Assembly (NCBI RefSeq): GCF_014193895.1
Contig: NZ_BLZR01000002.1
Coordinates: 62,001 to 126,000, forward strand
Source of the DNA: Clostridium fungisolvens
GTDB lineage: Bacteria > Bacillota > Clostridia > Clostridiales > Clostridiaceae
Length of the DNA stretch: 64,000 nucleotides
Reading direction: 5' to 3'
The translations under genes and the position numbers were made by a program. This document shows positions 1 through 8,639 of this stretch, one piece after another. The notes below the pieces were generated by a model. That model did no database searches and was not told the origin of the DNA. It worked only from the letters and a program-made list of their open reading frames with translations. Position 1 is the stretch's first letter. The number at the start of each line of letters is the position of its first letter.

Positions 1-1523
1 AAGTTTATATTTGGTGCGCCAAAAGGCATGTTAGTATCTACACCATCTACAAATTCATAGAATATCTTAATCGATGGTCTCTGAGTTGTATATTCATTTT
101 TATCTGTTGAAAAAGCTTCACATTGTTGAGTTTCATTTAGATATTGCAAAAGTATTCCGTTGTTTGCTTTCCCATTTACCCAATCACTTACTATTTGCTT
201 AATATCAAAATCAACAGCATGCGCATTAGGCGTTACCATTGCAGAAGAATAATATGTTTTATTCTTCGGTTGGTTATTCCAAGTTAATCTAGTTATATCA
301 TAGCTATCATCAACACTATACAAACCAACTTCTCTGTCATTATTTCCAAAGGAAGTAGATTGAAACATCTCAAGAGTTGCTGATGTAATTGTAGCTTCTT
401 TAGGAACCTTAGCATTAACATCAAACTTAAGATAAGTCCTAGTTTTCTGGAATCCATTTGTTATACTTGAATTATTCCCTGATTTCACACCATCATCCGT
501 TCCAACATAGCTATAACCGTTATTCAACGTGTTGGTATTAGGTGCATTTTCTTCAGCACAGGTTACATTGATCTCTGAATTAACAAAACCAGTATCAGGA
601 TCAATTTTTACTGGATAAGCTCTCTCTGGTGCCTTAAGCCAGTTTTCATCTACTGTCACAGTAATAATATCTTTACCAAACAGTTTCTTTTCTAGCTTTA
701 TAGTTAAGTTATTATTTGTTTTTCCAGAAGCATCAGTCATAACAGGAGCACTTAGTATAACCGTAGGTTGTTGTTTACCTGCTTCATATCCTCTTATTGA
801 ATTAAATTCTTCTTTAAGCGTTAATCCCTTGGTGCTAACTGCATATTTAAAGGTAGATTTGTCAACATAGCGATTAAGTATAATGTCTTCCTTAACACTA
901 TCTGAATTTGCAGTATATTGATAATCTACACCATCGAAAACATCATTATATAAAACTGAGTTTTCTGCAGCTGCACTTCTAGAAAAATCTCCTTCCATAG
1001 GAAACAAGTTGATAGAGACTTTCCCTTTTTGTATTGCTATACCTTTGTCCTTAGTAATTTCAGTTGGAAGGTTTACCTTATAGTCATTGGCTTTATTTTC
1101 ATAATATCCGCCACTACTATTTAGGTTTAGAGTATTATCTACTTCTTGGTAGTTTCCCTTCTCATCTTTAAAGTTGACCTTATCAAAGAAGATTTGTTGT
1201 ACTTCTGTTTTTTTATCCAGCTTATAAGTCTTACTATTAGCTGTTCTTTTGCTTACTACTTCCTTATCCTTAGTATAAGTTTCTTCTTTCTTTGATTTAG
1301 TTACACTTGGTTTCCTAAGAGCCTTCGTAGACTTGTTGTCAGTCTGACTTACAGAACTTACTTTTTCAGCTTCTTTGTTGATGTCCTTACCGTAATACTC
1401 TCCCTTTTGCGGCTGCTTTGCTAAGTTTTCAGCGGCATATACGAGTACATCATTTGAAGAAAAAAGTAAATTAGAGAAAATCAAAAAGATACATATGGCC
1501 CTTATTAGAATGTTTCTTTTCAT
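1..1523 (-). CDS. Secreted DNRLRE-domain wall-associated protein, C-terminus outside window
   Basis: The frame is open from ATG at 1523 to the window edge, so only the first 507 codons are seen. The N-terminus is a signal peptide: a basic start (MKRN), a hydrophobic stretch, and a likely cleavage near VYAAEN. A Lys/Thr/Ser-rich linker follows, then a beta-rich region. A DNRLRE-like module lies at roughly residues 320-495, with the characteristic TRTYLKFDV, TWNNQP and DWVNGKANNGILL stretches. In this family such N-termini usually precede long RHS/WapA-like or other wall-associated repeats, which would lie beyond the window. The SD is AGGGGGTG, about 7 nt before ATG. A c-di-GMP-I riboswitch lies upstream, which fits a surface or adhesion role. 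What the missing C-terminal part does cannot be judged. Confidence 0.85.
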   Translation of the reverse strand, partial: MKRNILIRAICIFLIFSNLLFSSNDVLVYAAENLAKQPQKGEYYGKDINKEAEKVSSVSQTDNKSTKALRKPSVTKSKKEETYTKDKEVVSKRTANSKTYKLDKKTEVQQIFFDKVNFKDEKGNYQEVDNTLNLNSSGGYYENKANDYKVNLPTEITKDKGIAIQKGKVSINLFPMEGDFSRSAAAENSVLYNDVFDGVDYQYTANSDSVKEDIILNRYVDKSTFKYAVSTKGLTLKEEFNSIRGYEAGKQQPTVILSAPVMTDASGKTNNNLTIKLEKKLFGKDIITVTVDENWLKAPERAYPVKIDPDTGFVNSEINVTCAEENAPNTNTLNNGYSYVGTDDGVKSGNNSSITNGFQKTRTYLKFDVNAKVPKEATITSATLEMFQSTSFGNNDREVGLYSVDDSYDITRLTWNNQPKNKTYYSSAMVTPNAHAVDFDIKQIVSDWVNGKANNGILLQYLNETQQCEAFSTDKNEYTTQRPSIKIFYEFVDGVDTNMPFGAPNIN

Positions 1524-1610
1524 CCTACACCCCCTAATAAGTCCATAGATATGAGCATATTGAATTTTAGACATGTGAATAGATTTCATAGAATATATAA
1601 ATGAAATATA

Positions 1611-1703
1611 CCACTTAGGTAACCCGGCTACCTTAGTATTTAAAATACCTTAGGCCCGTAGCTTTGCGTCTTTATCTTTCAATAAATTTGCCTTTATCTA
1701 TGG
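1611..1703 (-). ncRNA. c-di-GMP-I (GEMM-I) riboswitch
   Basis: Read on the minus strand, the conserved GEMM-I blocks appear in order: AAAGGCAAA, a GAAA loop, GACGCAAAGC, GGGCCTAAGG, then GGTAGCCGGGTTACC. The last block forms the hairpin GGTA/TACC of the second arm. The element lies about 90 nt upstream of the start codon of the secreted DNRLRE protein. Family knowledge: GEMM-I binds cyclic di-GMP and in clostridia often controls surface adhesins. No U-tailed terminator is seen between the aptamer and the gene, so control is more likely at translation or by an alternative helix. Confidence 0.93.
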
Positions 1704-1965
1704 TTTTTTAATAATATACATCCACTTATGGAATAATGCTTTAACAATTGTAATACTTTTCCCATACAATTACTAATTTACATTTAATCCATAATTTAAT
1801 AATCGTATTTATTAATAATTTATTAATAGTTAGTTTACTAATAGTGTAGATATCTTCTTTTATATGTAATCAGTTTTGTTATATTTTCATATGAAACTTT
1901 ATGATTCACTGTGACTCCATTGACATCTTGTTAGTCCATTATTTTTAGCATCATATGCCAAATTA
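1704..1965. other. AT-rich intergenic stretch
   Basis: There is no ORF with a ribosome-binding site on either strand. It should hold the promoter for the riboswitch transcript on the minus strand. I see only weak candidates, such as TATATT near 1717-1722 with no clear -35 at the right distance. Confidence 0.4.
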
Positions 1966-2013
1966 AAAGACTAGCAACAATGTGTATGTAAAACCACATT
2001 ATTGCTAGTCTTT
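1966..2013. terminator. Bidirectional terminator after ABC-F gene
   Basis: Long stem AAAGACTAGCAA... with ...TTGCTAGTCTTT and a central ATGTG/CACAT extension. On the minus strand it is followed by TTTTAATTTGG, so it ends the ABC-F transcript. It also faces the leader of the secreted-protein gene. Confidence 0.85.
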
Positions 2014-2018
2014 ATATA

Positions 2019-3926
2019 TTATTTACCTTCATTTATCTTCTCAGCAAGATCATTTAGATAAACCCATCTGTCCATCTTCTCTTCTAGAAGCTTTTCTGTT
2101 TCTTCCTTTTCTGCTATAAGTTCTTGAAGAAGAGAATAGTTTGTGCTAGCTGCATTTATCTTAGCTTCTAGTTCGCTTATCTTTTCTTCTATTCCTGCTA
2201 TAATCTCATCTATTTCGTCATACTCTCTTTGCTCTTTAAATGAGAACTTTAATGCTCTTTCTTTTTTCTTACCTTGATTACTATCCACAGCTTCTGCTTT
2301 TTTATCAACAGTTTTCTTATTCTTTTCTTCTGAACTGTTGATATCTTTTTGTCTATTATCTTCTTTATAGTCAGTGTAGTTACCTGTGTACTGATCTACC
2401 TTCCCATTGCCTTCAAAGGAGAATATCTTAGTTGCCATTCTATCTAAGAAGTATCTATCATGGGATACTGATATAACTGCACCAGGGAATTCATCTAAGT
2501 AGTCTTCTAATATTGTAAGGGTCTCTATATCGAGGTCATTGGTAGGCTCATCTAATATAAGAACATTTGGTGCTTCCATTAAAACTCTAAGTAGATATAG
2601 TCTTCTCTTTTCTCCACCTGACAGTTTTGATATTGGAGTCCATTGATCTGCTGGTGGGAACTTAAATCTTTCAAGCATTTGTGATGCACTTAACTTATAT
2701 CCTTCTTCATTGGATATAAATTCTGCACCTTCTCTTATATAATCTATAACTCTTAAAGAATCATCCATATGATAAGTTTCTTGAGAGAATGCACCTATCT
2801 TAACTGTTTCACCAACTTCAACATCTCCGCTATCTGGCTTAATCTTTCCACTTATTATATTTATTAAAGTGGATTTACCCATTCCGTTAGGTCCTATTAT
2901 TCCTACTCTATCATCTCTAAGTAATATATAACTAAAGTCATCAATAAGCTTTCTATCACCAAAAGACTTACTTATGTTATTTACTTCTATTACTTTCTTT
3001 CCAAGACGAGTACTTGCTACGGATATCTCAACCTTAGAATTATCTATATCTATCTTTTGCTCACTTAGTTCTTCAAATCTATCTATTCTGGCCTTCTGCT
3101 TTGTACTTCTAGCCTTAGCCCCTCTTCTTATCCAAGCCAGTTCTTTTCTTAAAAGATTTTGTCTCTTCTTTTCGCTAGCAAGTTCCATCTCTTCACGTTC
3201 TACTTTTTTCTCTAGAAAATCACTATAGTTTCCTTTATAGGTATAAAGGTTACCCTTATCAAGTTCTATTATCTCATTGACAACTCTGTCTAGGAAATAT
3301 CTATCATGAGTTATCATAAGCAGTGCACCTTTTCTTTTATTAAGGTATTGCTCAAGCCAATCTATAGTATCGTTGTCTAGATGGTTTGTAGGCTCATCTA
3401 ATATCAATAGATCACAAGGACTTATAAGAACAGCAGCTAAGGCTATTCTCTTTCTTTGTCCTCCAGAAAGATTGCCTACCTTTGCATTAAAATCTGAAAC
3501 CCCAAGTTTATTTAAGATAGCCTTTGCATCACTCTCTATACTCCAAGCGTTCATGCTATCCATCTGACTTGTAAGCTTCATTATCTCTTCGCCAGTGGCA
3601 GTATGACTTTCCATTGCTTTCTCGTATTGTCTTATAAGTTTCATTAAAGGAGTATCTCCTCTAAATACTTGCTCTAATACTGTTGACTCTGGATTAAAAT
3701 CTGGACTTTGAGAAAGGTATTCTACTCTTACGGAGTTGCCCTTCACTACCTTTCCTTCATCAGGAACTTCTACTCCCGATACTACCTTTAAGAAAGTAGT
3801 TTTACCAGTACCATTTACACCAATGATACCAATCTTATCTCCTTCATTTATTCCAAAGCTTATATTATTAAAAAGTTTCTTTTCACTATAACTTTTTGAT
3901 ACGTTCTCTATGGTTAAAAGATTCAT
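2019..3926 (-). CDS. ABC-F family ATPase (Uup/YdiF type)
   Basis: A soluble tandem ABC protein of 635 residues with no membrane segments. The first cassette has Walker A GVNGTGKTT near residue 38, signature LSGGQRKR and Walker B LLILDEPTNHLD. A charged linker follows. The second cassette has GPNGMGKST, LSGGEKRR and VLILDEPTNDLD. The C-terminal 80 residues form a Lys/Glu-rich coiled coil as in Uup. ABC-F proteins act on the ribosome (E-site factors or antibiotic protection), not in transport. The C-terminal coiled coil favours the housekeeping Uup/YdiF-like group over a resistance factor, but sequence alone does not settle it. Single-gene unit with its own terminator. Confidence 0.93.
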   Translation of the reverse strand: MNLLTIENVSKSYSEKKLFNNISFGINEGDKIGIIGVNGTGKTTFLKVVSGVEVPDEGKVVKGNSVRVEYLSQSPDFNPESTVLEQVFRGDTPLMKLIRQYEKAMESHTATGEEIMKLTSQMDSMNAWSIESDAKAILNKLGVSDFNAKVGNLSGGQRKRIALAAVLISPCDLLILDEPTNHLDNDTIDWLEQYLNKRKGALLMITHDRYFLDRVVNEIIELDKGNLYTYKGNYSDFLEKKVEREEMELASEKKRQNLLRKELAWIRRGAKARSTKQKARIDRFEELSEQKIDIDNSKVEISVASTRLGKKVIEVNNISKSFGDRKLIDDFSYILLRDDRVGIIGPNGMGKSTLINIISGKIKPDSGDVEVGETVKIGAFSQETYHMDDSLRVIDYIREGAEFISNEEGYKLSASQMLERFKFPPADQWTPISKLSGGEKRRLYLLRVLMEAPNVLILDEPTNDLDIETLTILEDYLDEFPGAVISVSHDRYFLDRMATKIFSFEGNGKVDQYTGNYTDYKEDNRQKDINSSEEKNKKTVDKKAEAVDSNQGKKKERALKFSFKEQREYDEIDEIIAGIEEKISELEAKINAASTNYSLLQELIAEKEETEKLLEEKMDRWVYLNDLAEKINEGK

Positions 3927-3963
3927 CTATTAATTCCTTTCTTTGTGAATGATCTTATTATAT

Positions 3964-4061
3964 AGAGTTCCTAGCTCAACTATCAATTTATACATGCCCG
4001 AAAATCCCCAGAACTCGCTATTTTCGAACAAGTATAAATTAAGTTTCGACATAGGAACTCT
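3964..4061. mobile_element. R1 palindromic repeat, copy 1 (TA-flanked MITE-like)
   Basis: Imperfect palindrome of 98 bp. Outer arms are AGAGTTCCTA and TAGGAACTCT, inner arms TTTATAC and GTATAAA, and an innermost pair CGAAAAT and ATTTTCG. The element plus one T at each end is bordered by TA. Two relatives lie in tandem near 51.7 kb with the same core (ATGCCCGAAAATCCCC and TTTTCGAACAAGTATAAATT). No coding capacity. Confidence 0.75.
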
Positions 4062-4369
4062 TTAGAAGCTTCTCATCAAATTTTTAATGCAAAATTATTA
4101 AGAAGTACTCTCTGTTTATCTATAATACGTCAAGCAGTTCACACTATCTCTGATTATATCTTATGTGTATCTGCTTTTCAAATGGAATTACCTTGCAAGG
4201 CGCATAAATACTATATATTCATATAATTTTATAATTATATGATTAAATAAATATTTAAATATTTAAATATATAAATAGTTGTATAGTTATCTATTTACAT
4301 AGTTGTATTGGAATCTATAAGAAAATAACTGATGTTGACTCGTGGAATATACTTTGTACTGTTTAGGTT
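4062..4369. other. AT-rich intergenic stretch with decayed repeat core
   Basis: No gene seen. Positions about 4169-4206 (GTATCTGCTTTTC then CTTGCAAGGCGCAT) resemble a decayed core of repeat family R2 (GCATCTGCCTTTCC then CTTGGCAGGCG). The rest is almost pure A/T. Confidence 0.35.
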
Positions 4370-4406
4370 TAATAAAAATAAAAGGCGAACCTGTTAAAGT
4401 TCGCCT
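4370..4406 (-). terminator. Terminator of the DMT transporter pair
   Basis: Stem AGGCGAAC/GTTCGCCT with an 8-nt loop, followed on the minus strand by TTTTATTTTTATT. It lies about 35 bp after the stop of the second transporter gene. Confidence 0.85.
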
Positions 4407-4441
4407 ATGATTATAAATACTTACTTCAATAGCTAACAAAA

Positions 4442-4909
4442 CTATGCCTCTACCTCTTTACTACTAGCTACATTCTTATCCACATTAAAGTTATATATTA
4501 CTCCTAAAATTATAAATAAAGCTCCAATAAACTTACCCATTGAAAACTTATGAAAACTAAAATAATCTATGACCATTCCCATTACAATTTGTCCTACAAA
4601 AATAAGCACCATAGAGTAGATAGCTGGAATCTTAGGAATAACTTTATTTGATAAAACTATTACTACAACTCCTAATAGTCCCCCAAGGTAAGCATATATA
4701 GGTATACTATTTATATTTATTTCTGTCATAGGTGCTGCTGTTCCAGTAGATCTTATTATTATATATAACAACAAAGAAAAAGAAAGTCCTGTTATATAAT
4801 TTATAAGAGTTCCCTTAAGCCCACCTATCTTTTCTGCTAGCTTCCCATTTATTATCATTGAGAGAGTAACAAAGGCTCCCCCTAAAACTGTCAACAAAAT
4901 ATTTAACAT
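4442..4909 (-). CDS. Half-size DMT transporter (DUF606/YdcZ family)
   Basis: A 155-residue membrane protein with about five hydrophobic segments and no large soluble domain. The pattern GGAFVTLSMIINGKLAEKIGGLKG near the N-terminus is typical of DUF606/YdcZ proteins, which are half-length relatives of EamA drug/metabolite transporters. It follows the 4923-5348 gene by 13 bp, and the two related halves probably form a heterodimer. Substrate unknown. A Crp/Fnr-type regulator is divergent upstream, which suggests it controls the pair. Confidence 0.8.
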   Translation of the reverse strand: MLNILLTVLGGAFVTLSMIINGKLAEKIGGLKGTLINYITGLSFSLLLYIIIRSTGTAAPMTEININSIPIYAYLGGLLGVVVIVLSNKVIPKIPAIYSMVLIFVGQIVMGMVIDYFSFHKFSMGKFIGALFIILGVIYNFNVDKNVASSKEVEA

Positions 4910-4922
4910 CTAAAATCCCTCC

Positions 4923-5348
4923 CTAATATAAGGCCATCACTACTATTCCAAGAATTATAAAAGCAAAGCCTAGTAACTTCTTTTTTTCAAAGCTATACTT
5001 TTTCATTCCAAGAAGACCAAAATGATCTATAACCGTGGCAGCAGTAAGCTGACCAACCATTCCTAAAGATATTGAAAGTGATGCTCCAACTTTAGAAAAG
5101 GTCAGATTGTTTATCAGAACCACCATTACCCCAATTAATCCTGCACTTAACAGATATAACGGTACCTTATGAAGATCCATAGAAAACTTTTCTTTCTTAA
5201 CTACCATAACAATTATTACACTTATAAGTCCTACTAAATGAATTACTACTAAAGAAAGATTATTTCCCACACTAGCCTGAAGTTCACTATTAAAACTAAT
5301 CATTATAGTTATGATAAAACCTATAATGACGGTAAATAACTTATACAT
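4923..5348 (-). CDS. Half-size DMT transporter (DUF606/YdcZ family), partner subunit
   Basis: A 141-residue protein with about five membrane segments. Shared features with its downstream neighbour are an N-terminal FNSELQASVGNN turn after TM1 and a GQLTAATVIDHFG stretch that matches GQIVMGMVIDYF in the other half. First gene of a two-gene unit read leftward, with SD AGGGGG about 12 nt before ATG. Function inferred from family only; the substrate cannot be read from sequence. Confidence 0.8.
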   Translation of the reverse strand: MYKLFTVIIGFIITIMISFNSELQASVGNNLSLVVIHLVGLISVIIVMVVKKEKFSMDLHKVPLYLLSAGLIGVMVVLINNLTFSKVGASLSISLGMVGQLTAATVIDHFGLLGMKKYSFEKKKLLGFAFIILGIVVMALY

Positions 5349-5507
5349 ATTTTTATTTGTCCCCCTAAAATTATTTTACTGATATCCGATATTAACTATT
5401 ATCATGTTGGTTTTACTTTTAATATTATTTAGAAATTAAGTTGTTATGCAATCTAAACTTATCGGTTATCCATAACTTAAGATATCAAAATAAAAGAGTT
5501 TATCATA

Positions 5508-5519
5508 TGACATATGTCA
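5508..5519. promoter_or_regulatory. Palindromic operator candidate for the Crp/Fnr regulator
   Basis: Perfect 12-bp palindrome TGACATATGTCA in the divergent region between the DUF606 pair and the Crp/Fnr gene. A -10-like TATAAT lies about 32 bp downstream at 5551-5556. Crp/Fnr proteins bind such dyads. The assignment is by position and symmetry only. Confidence 0.45.
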
Positions 5520-5566
5520 CTTTTCTATTTTTTTATTTATAGTTATTGTCTATAATATAGTTATAA

Positions 5567-5613
5567 AGACGAAATACTTCACTCCAAAATCTATTTTCTA
5601 ACGAAGTAGTACA
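5567..5613. repeat. Internally deleted fragment of the 99-bp MITE
   Basis: Ends GACGAAATACTTCACTCC and CGAAGTAGTACATATTA resemble the two termini of the 99-bp family in reverse orientation, with the central hairpin lost. It sits in the leader of the Crp/Fnr gene. Confidence 0.45.
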
Positions 5614-5638
5614 TATTAGATACTTTTATTTACACACC

Positions 5639-6349
5639 ATGGAGGTGTTCTATATAATTAAAATTAATAACAGGTCAACTATCGAAGGTTTTAAGGAGCT
5701 TCATAATATAGATTCATATTTTAGCAGTGACATGACCACACATATGGAAATACACATCTTTGAAAAAGGTGAACTTGTATATAGATCAAATGAGGAAATT
5801 GAATATTTCTATTTCCTAGTTAAAGGCAAATGCAAGGTTTATACCTTACTTCAAAATGGTAAGTCACTTCTTTTAAGATTCTACAATCCTCTAATGGTCA
5901 TGGGTGATCTAGAGTTTATAAGTGAAAGCACTGCTAATTGCAATGTGGAAGCGGTACACAGTTGTACTTTTATAGGCATTCCACTGGGTGTTATAAGAAA
6001 ATATGCTAAAGATGATGCCATATTTTTGAGGCATATATGTAAAACCCTATCAGAGAAGCTTGCTACGTCTGCAGTATCTAATTCTATAAATCTTCTTTAT
6101 CCTTTAGAGAATAGGCTTGCAAGTTATATGCTTGCCATATCTAGTGAAGAAGATCTTTCAACTAGTTTAAAAGGCATAGTAGCTGAACGTTTTACTGAAA
6201 TTGCTGAACTTTTAGGCACAAGCTACAGGCACTTGCTTAGGATAATAAACAAATTATGTGACCAGAAAATTATAGCTAGAGATGGGAATTCTCTAATCAT
6301 ATTAGATTATGAAAGGCTAGAAAATTTAGCTGGGGACTTATATCAATAG
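5639..6349 (+). CDS. Crp/Fnr family transcription regulator (YeiL-like)
   Basis: N-terminal cyclic-nucleotide-binding-type beta barrel (about residues 35-140, with VYRSNEEIEYFYFLVKGKCK and LLRFYNPLMVMGDLEF). A C-terminal winged helix has the recognition stretch AEIAELLGTSYRHLLRIINK. No Fnr-type N-terminal Cys cluster is visible, so an Fe-S sensor is unlikely. The start is doubtful: the SD GGAGGTG (5641-5647) overlaps the first ATG, so translation may begin at a non-standard codon (ATA 5654 or ATT 5657) just before KINNRSTIEGF. It is divergent from the DUF606 pair and probably controls it. Confidence 0.85.
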   Translation: MEVFYIIKINNRSTIEGFKELHNIDSYFSSDMTTHMEIHIFEKGELVYRSNEEIEYFYFLVKGKCKVYTLLQNGKSLLLRFYNPLMVMGDLEFISESTANCNVEAVHSCTFIGIPLGVIRKYAKDDAIFLRHICKTLSEKLATSAVSNSINLLYPLENRLASYMLAISSEEDLSTSLKGIVAERFTEIAELLGTSYRHLLRIINKLCDQKIIARDGNSLIILDYERLENLAGDLYQ

Positions 6350-6458
6350 CTTTAAAGCATATAAATGTAAGCTTCACATAACAACTTACATGCATTTACT
6401 TAGTAATAAAGTTAAAACATATAAACGTTAACCTTAAATCAGAAAGGAATACATATAC

Positions 6459-7325
6459 ATGGATTTTAAGCAACTTACTTACTTTCTTGAAATTGTTAAG
6501 CAAGGTAATATAACTAAAGCCTCTAAAAAGCTTCATATCGCTCAGCCTCATCTAAGTCAGCAGCTAAAAATGCTTGAAGATGAGCTTGGGGTTAAATTGA
6601 TAGAAAGAAGTACTAGAAAGTTTCAAATAACTAGCGCAGGACAAATACTTCAAAATCGCTGTGAGCAGATGATTGAACTAATGGATACTACCCTTAAAGA
6701 AATAAAGGATATTAAGGATGGTCTTAATGGAACTTTATCTATTGGAACAATTTCTTCTGAAGGAGATACTCTGCTACTTAATAAGATAATGAATTTTTAT
6801 GACAAATACCCAGGTATAACTTTCGATATAAGAGAAGGAAATACTAAAGAAATATTAAAGCTTCTTACTGATGGTTTTATAGAGATAGGAATAATACGTA
6901 CTCCAGTAAATTCTGAAGGCTTTGAATCAATATATTTAGAAAGCGCTCCAATGGTTGCCGCAACTAAAGGCAATATATATTGGGATGAAAAGACTAAGCA
7001 GATTCCAATAACGGAACTTGCTAACAAACCACTTCTTGTAAATAGAAGGTTTGAGAAAAACATATTAGAAGCTTGCGAAAATGCTGGTTTTGATCCAAAT
7101 ATCTTCTGTAAGATAGAAGATACACGATCACTTTTAACCTGGGCTAATAAAGGCATGGGAGTAGCTATTTTGCCTAAGGATTGGGTAGGTTTGCTTAAAA
7201 ACTCTAATTTAGTATTTAAAGATATAGATGAACCATCTCTAATTACAAAGACGGGGATCATATGGATGAAAGATAAGTATCTATCAGCTCCAGCAAAACG
7301 CTTTTTAGAGATATTTGAAATTTAA
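6459..7325 (+). CDS. LysR family transcription regulator
   Basis: A 288-residue LysR-type regulator. The N-terminal HTH is MDFKQLTYFLEIVKQGNITK, then HIAQPHLSQQLKMLEDELG. The C-terminal effector domain covers about residues 90-288, with GTLSIGTISS at its start. SD AGAAAGGA lies about 10 nt before ATG. The AEC carrier gene starts 309 bp downstream on the same strand. Regulator-carrier pairs of this kind often handle a carboxylate, so it may control that carrier, but no operator is evident and the ligand is unknown. Confidence 0.9.
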   Translation: MDFKQLTYFLEIVKQGNITKASKKLHIAQPHLSQQLKMLEDELGVKLIERSTRKFQITSAGQILQNRCEQMIELMDTTLKEIKDIKDGLNGTLSIGTISSEGDTLLLNKIMNFYDKYPGITFDIREGNTKEILKLLTDGFIEIGIIRTPVNSEGFESIYLESAPMVAATKGNIYWDEKTKQIPITELANKPLLVNRRFEKNILEACENAGFDPNIFCKIEDTRSLLTWANKGMGVAILPKDWVGLLKNSNLVFKDIDEPSLITKTGIIWMKDKYLSAPAKRFLEIFEI

Positions 7326-7634
7326 GTAGTATTAACTTTTAATATTATATTCCAATCAAGGCGCCGCACTAGAAATACTATATTAGTAAGCATTTATAAT
7401 TGAATGCCTATCTGGTAAGCTCATCAAAGTATTAGATAGAGTGGCACCTTATTTTCAATGCATAAATTAGATAAAAGAATAAAAAAGGCGCACATTACTT
7501 AACAACCATTTAAATTTATACTTATTTATGTATGAATTCAATAATTATTAAGTATTTTTATTATCTATTTTATTCTGTTATAATAACCCCAGAAGATATA
7601 TTTTCCAAAAACATATAATTTTCGGGGGCTAATT
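7326..7634. other. Intergenic stretch with a possible short repeat
   Basis: No gene seen. The piece GTAAGCTCATCAAAGTATTA (about 7417-7436) resembles GTAAGCTCATTAAAGCATTG near 32004, and both are followed by a GTG(A/G)C(A/C)(G/C)C motif. This may be a low-copy repeat. The right end holds the SD (GGGGG) of the AEC gene. Confidence 0.35.
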
Positions 7635-8573
7635 ATGATTTTTTTTAATGCGTTACAAAGCATTCTAAGTATAGTAATAATGATAATTATAGGATATTTA
7701 TTAACTTCAAAGGGTTGGCTAAACGAAGAAGCTTCAAAAATATTCTCTAAGCTGGTATGCAATATAGCTTTACCATGCCTTATGCTTGTTGATCTTATGA
7801 ATAATTTTAGTAAAGATAAATTGATCCATTTAGGAAGTGGACTTATCATTCCCTTCGTATCTATGGCAGCTGGATACTTTATAGCAATTCTAGTTTCTAA
7901 AACATTAAAAATAGATGATAAAAGCGCAGGTACTTTCCGTTCTATGTTTTTTGTTTCTAGTTCGATTTTTGTAGGACTACCTGTAAATCTAGCTCTTTTC
8001 GGAGAATCAAGTGTTCCTTATGTGTTACTTTACTATATAGCAAATACTACATTCTTTTGGACTTTAGGAGTTTATGATATAAGTAAGGATGGAACAATCG
8101 GTAAATGCAGTAAGATATTTTCTAGTGCAACCTTAAAAAGATTAATTTCCCCTCCACTTATGGGCTTCATATTAGCTCTAATTTTAATAATGCTAAATAT
8201 CACTCCACCAAGATTTGTAATGGATACGTGCAAATATGTAGGTGGACTTACCACTCCATTATCTATGCTATTTATAGGAATAACTATGCATTCTGTAGAT
8301 TTCAAGGAAGTAAAGATAAACAAAGATATGATTGCATTATTTATAGGAAGATTTTTAGTATCTCCACTACTTGTATTTCTACTATGCTTATACTTCCCTA
8401 TACCTCCACTTATGAAAAACGTATTTATAATTCAAGCTGCAATGCCCGTTATGACAAATACCGCAATAGTTGCAAAAAGCTTTGGAGCCAATCATAAATA
8501 CGCTAGTCTTATGACTGTTACAACCACTTTGTTAAGCATACTCTTTATCCCTTTTTATATGATTTTATTGTAA
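7635..8573 (+). CDS. AEC family transporter (auxin efflux carrier-like)
   Basis: A 312-residue protein with about ten membrane segments in two five-helix repeats, as in AEC/BASS-fold carriers. Family-like stretches include SKLVCNIALPCLMLVDLM in the first half and AAMPVMTNTAIVAKSFG in the second (the crossover region of the fold). The SD GGGGG lies 7 nt before ATG. Bacterial members export or exchange carboxylates such as malate or malonate. The substrate here is unknown. Terminated by a strong hairpin shared with deoD. Confidence 0.88.
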   Translation: MIFFNALQSILSIVIMIIIGYLLTSKGWLNEEASKIFSKLVCNIALPCLMLVDLMNNFSKDKLIHLGSGLIIPFVSMAAGYFIAILVSKTLKIDDKSAGTFRSMFFVSSSIFVGLPVNLALFGESSVPYVLLYYIANTTFFWTLGVYDISKDGTIGKCSKIFSSATLKRLISPPLMGFILALILIMLNITPPRFVMDTCKYVGGLTTPLSMLFIGITMHSVDFKEVKINKDMIALFIGRFLVSPLLVFLLCLYFPIPPLMKNVFIIQAAMPVMTNTAIVAKSFGANHKYASLMTVTTTLLSILFIPFYMILL

Positions 8574-8590
8574 TATAATTATATAAATAA

Positions 8591-8631
8591 AAAAGTTACC
8601 ACAAACCATTCATAGGCTTATGGTAACTTTT
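8591..8631. terminator. Bidirectional terminator between AEC gene and deoD
   Basis: Stem AAAAGTTACCA/TGGTAACTTTT. U-runs follow in both directions, and it serves two convergent genes. Confidence 0.88.
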
Positions 8632-8639
8632 AATTTATA

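Noticed and set aside
2974..3567. Plus-strand frames of 64-84 codons inside the ABC-F gene
   Set aside because: Antisense shadows of a well-supported coding gene, rich in Ser/Leu/Phe, without SD. The same applies to other opposite-strand frames inside genes.
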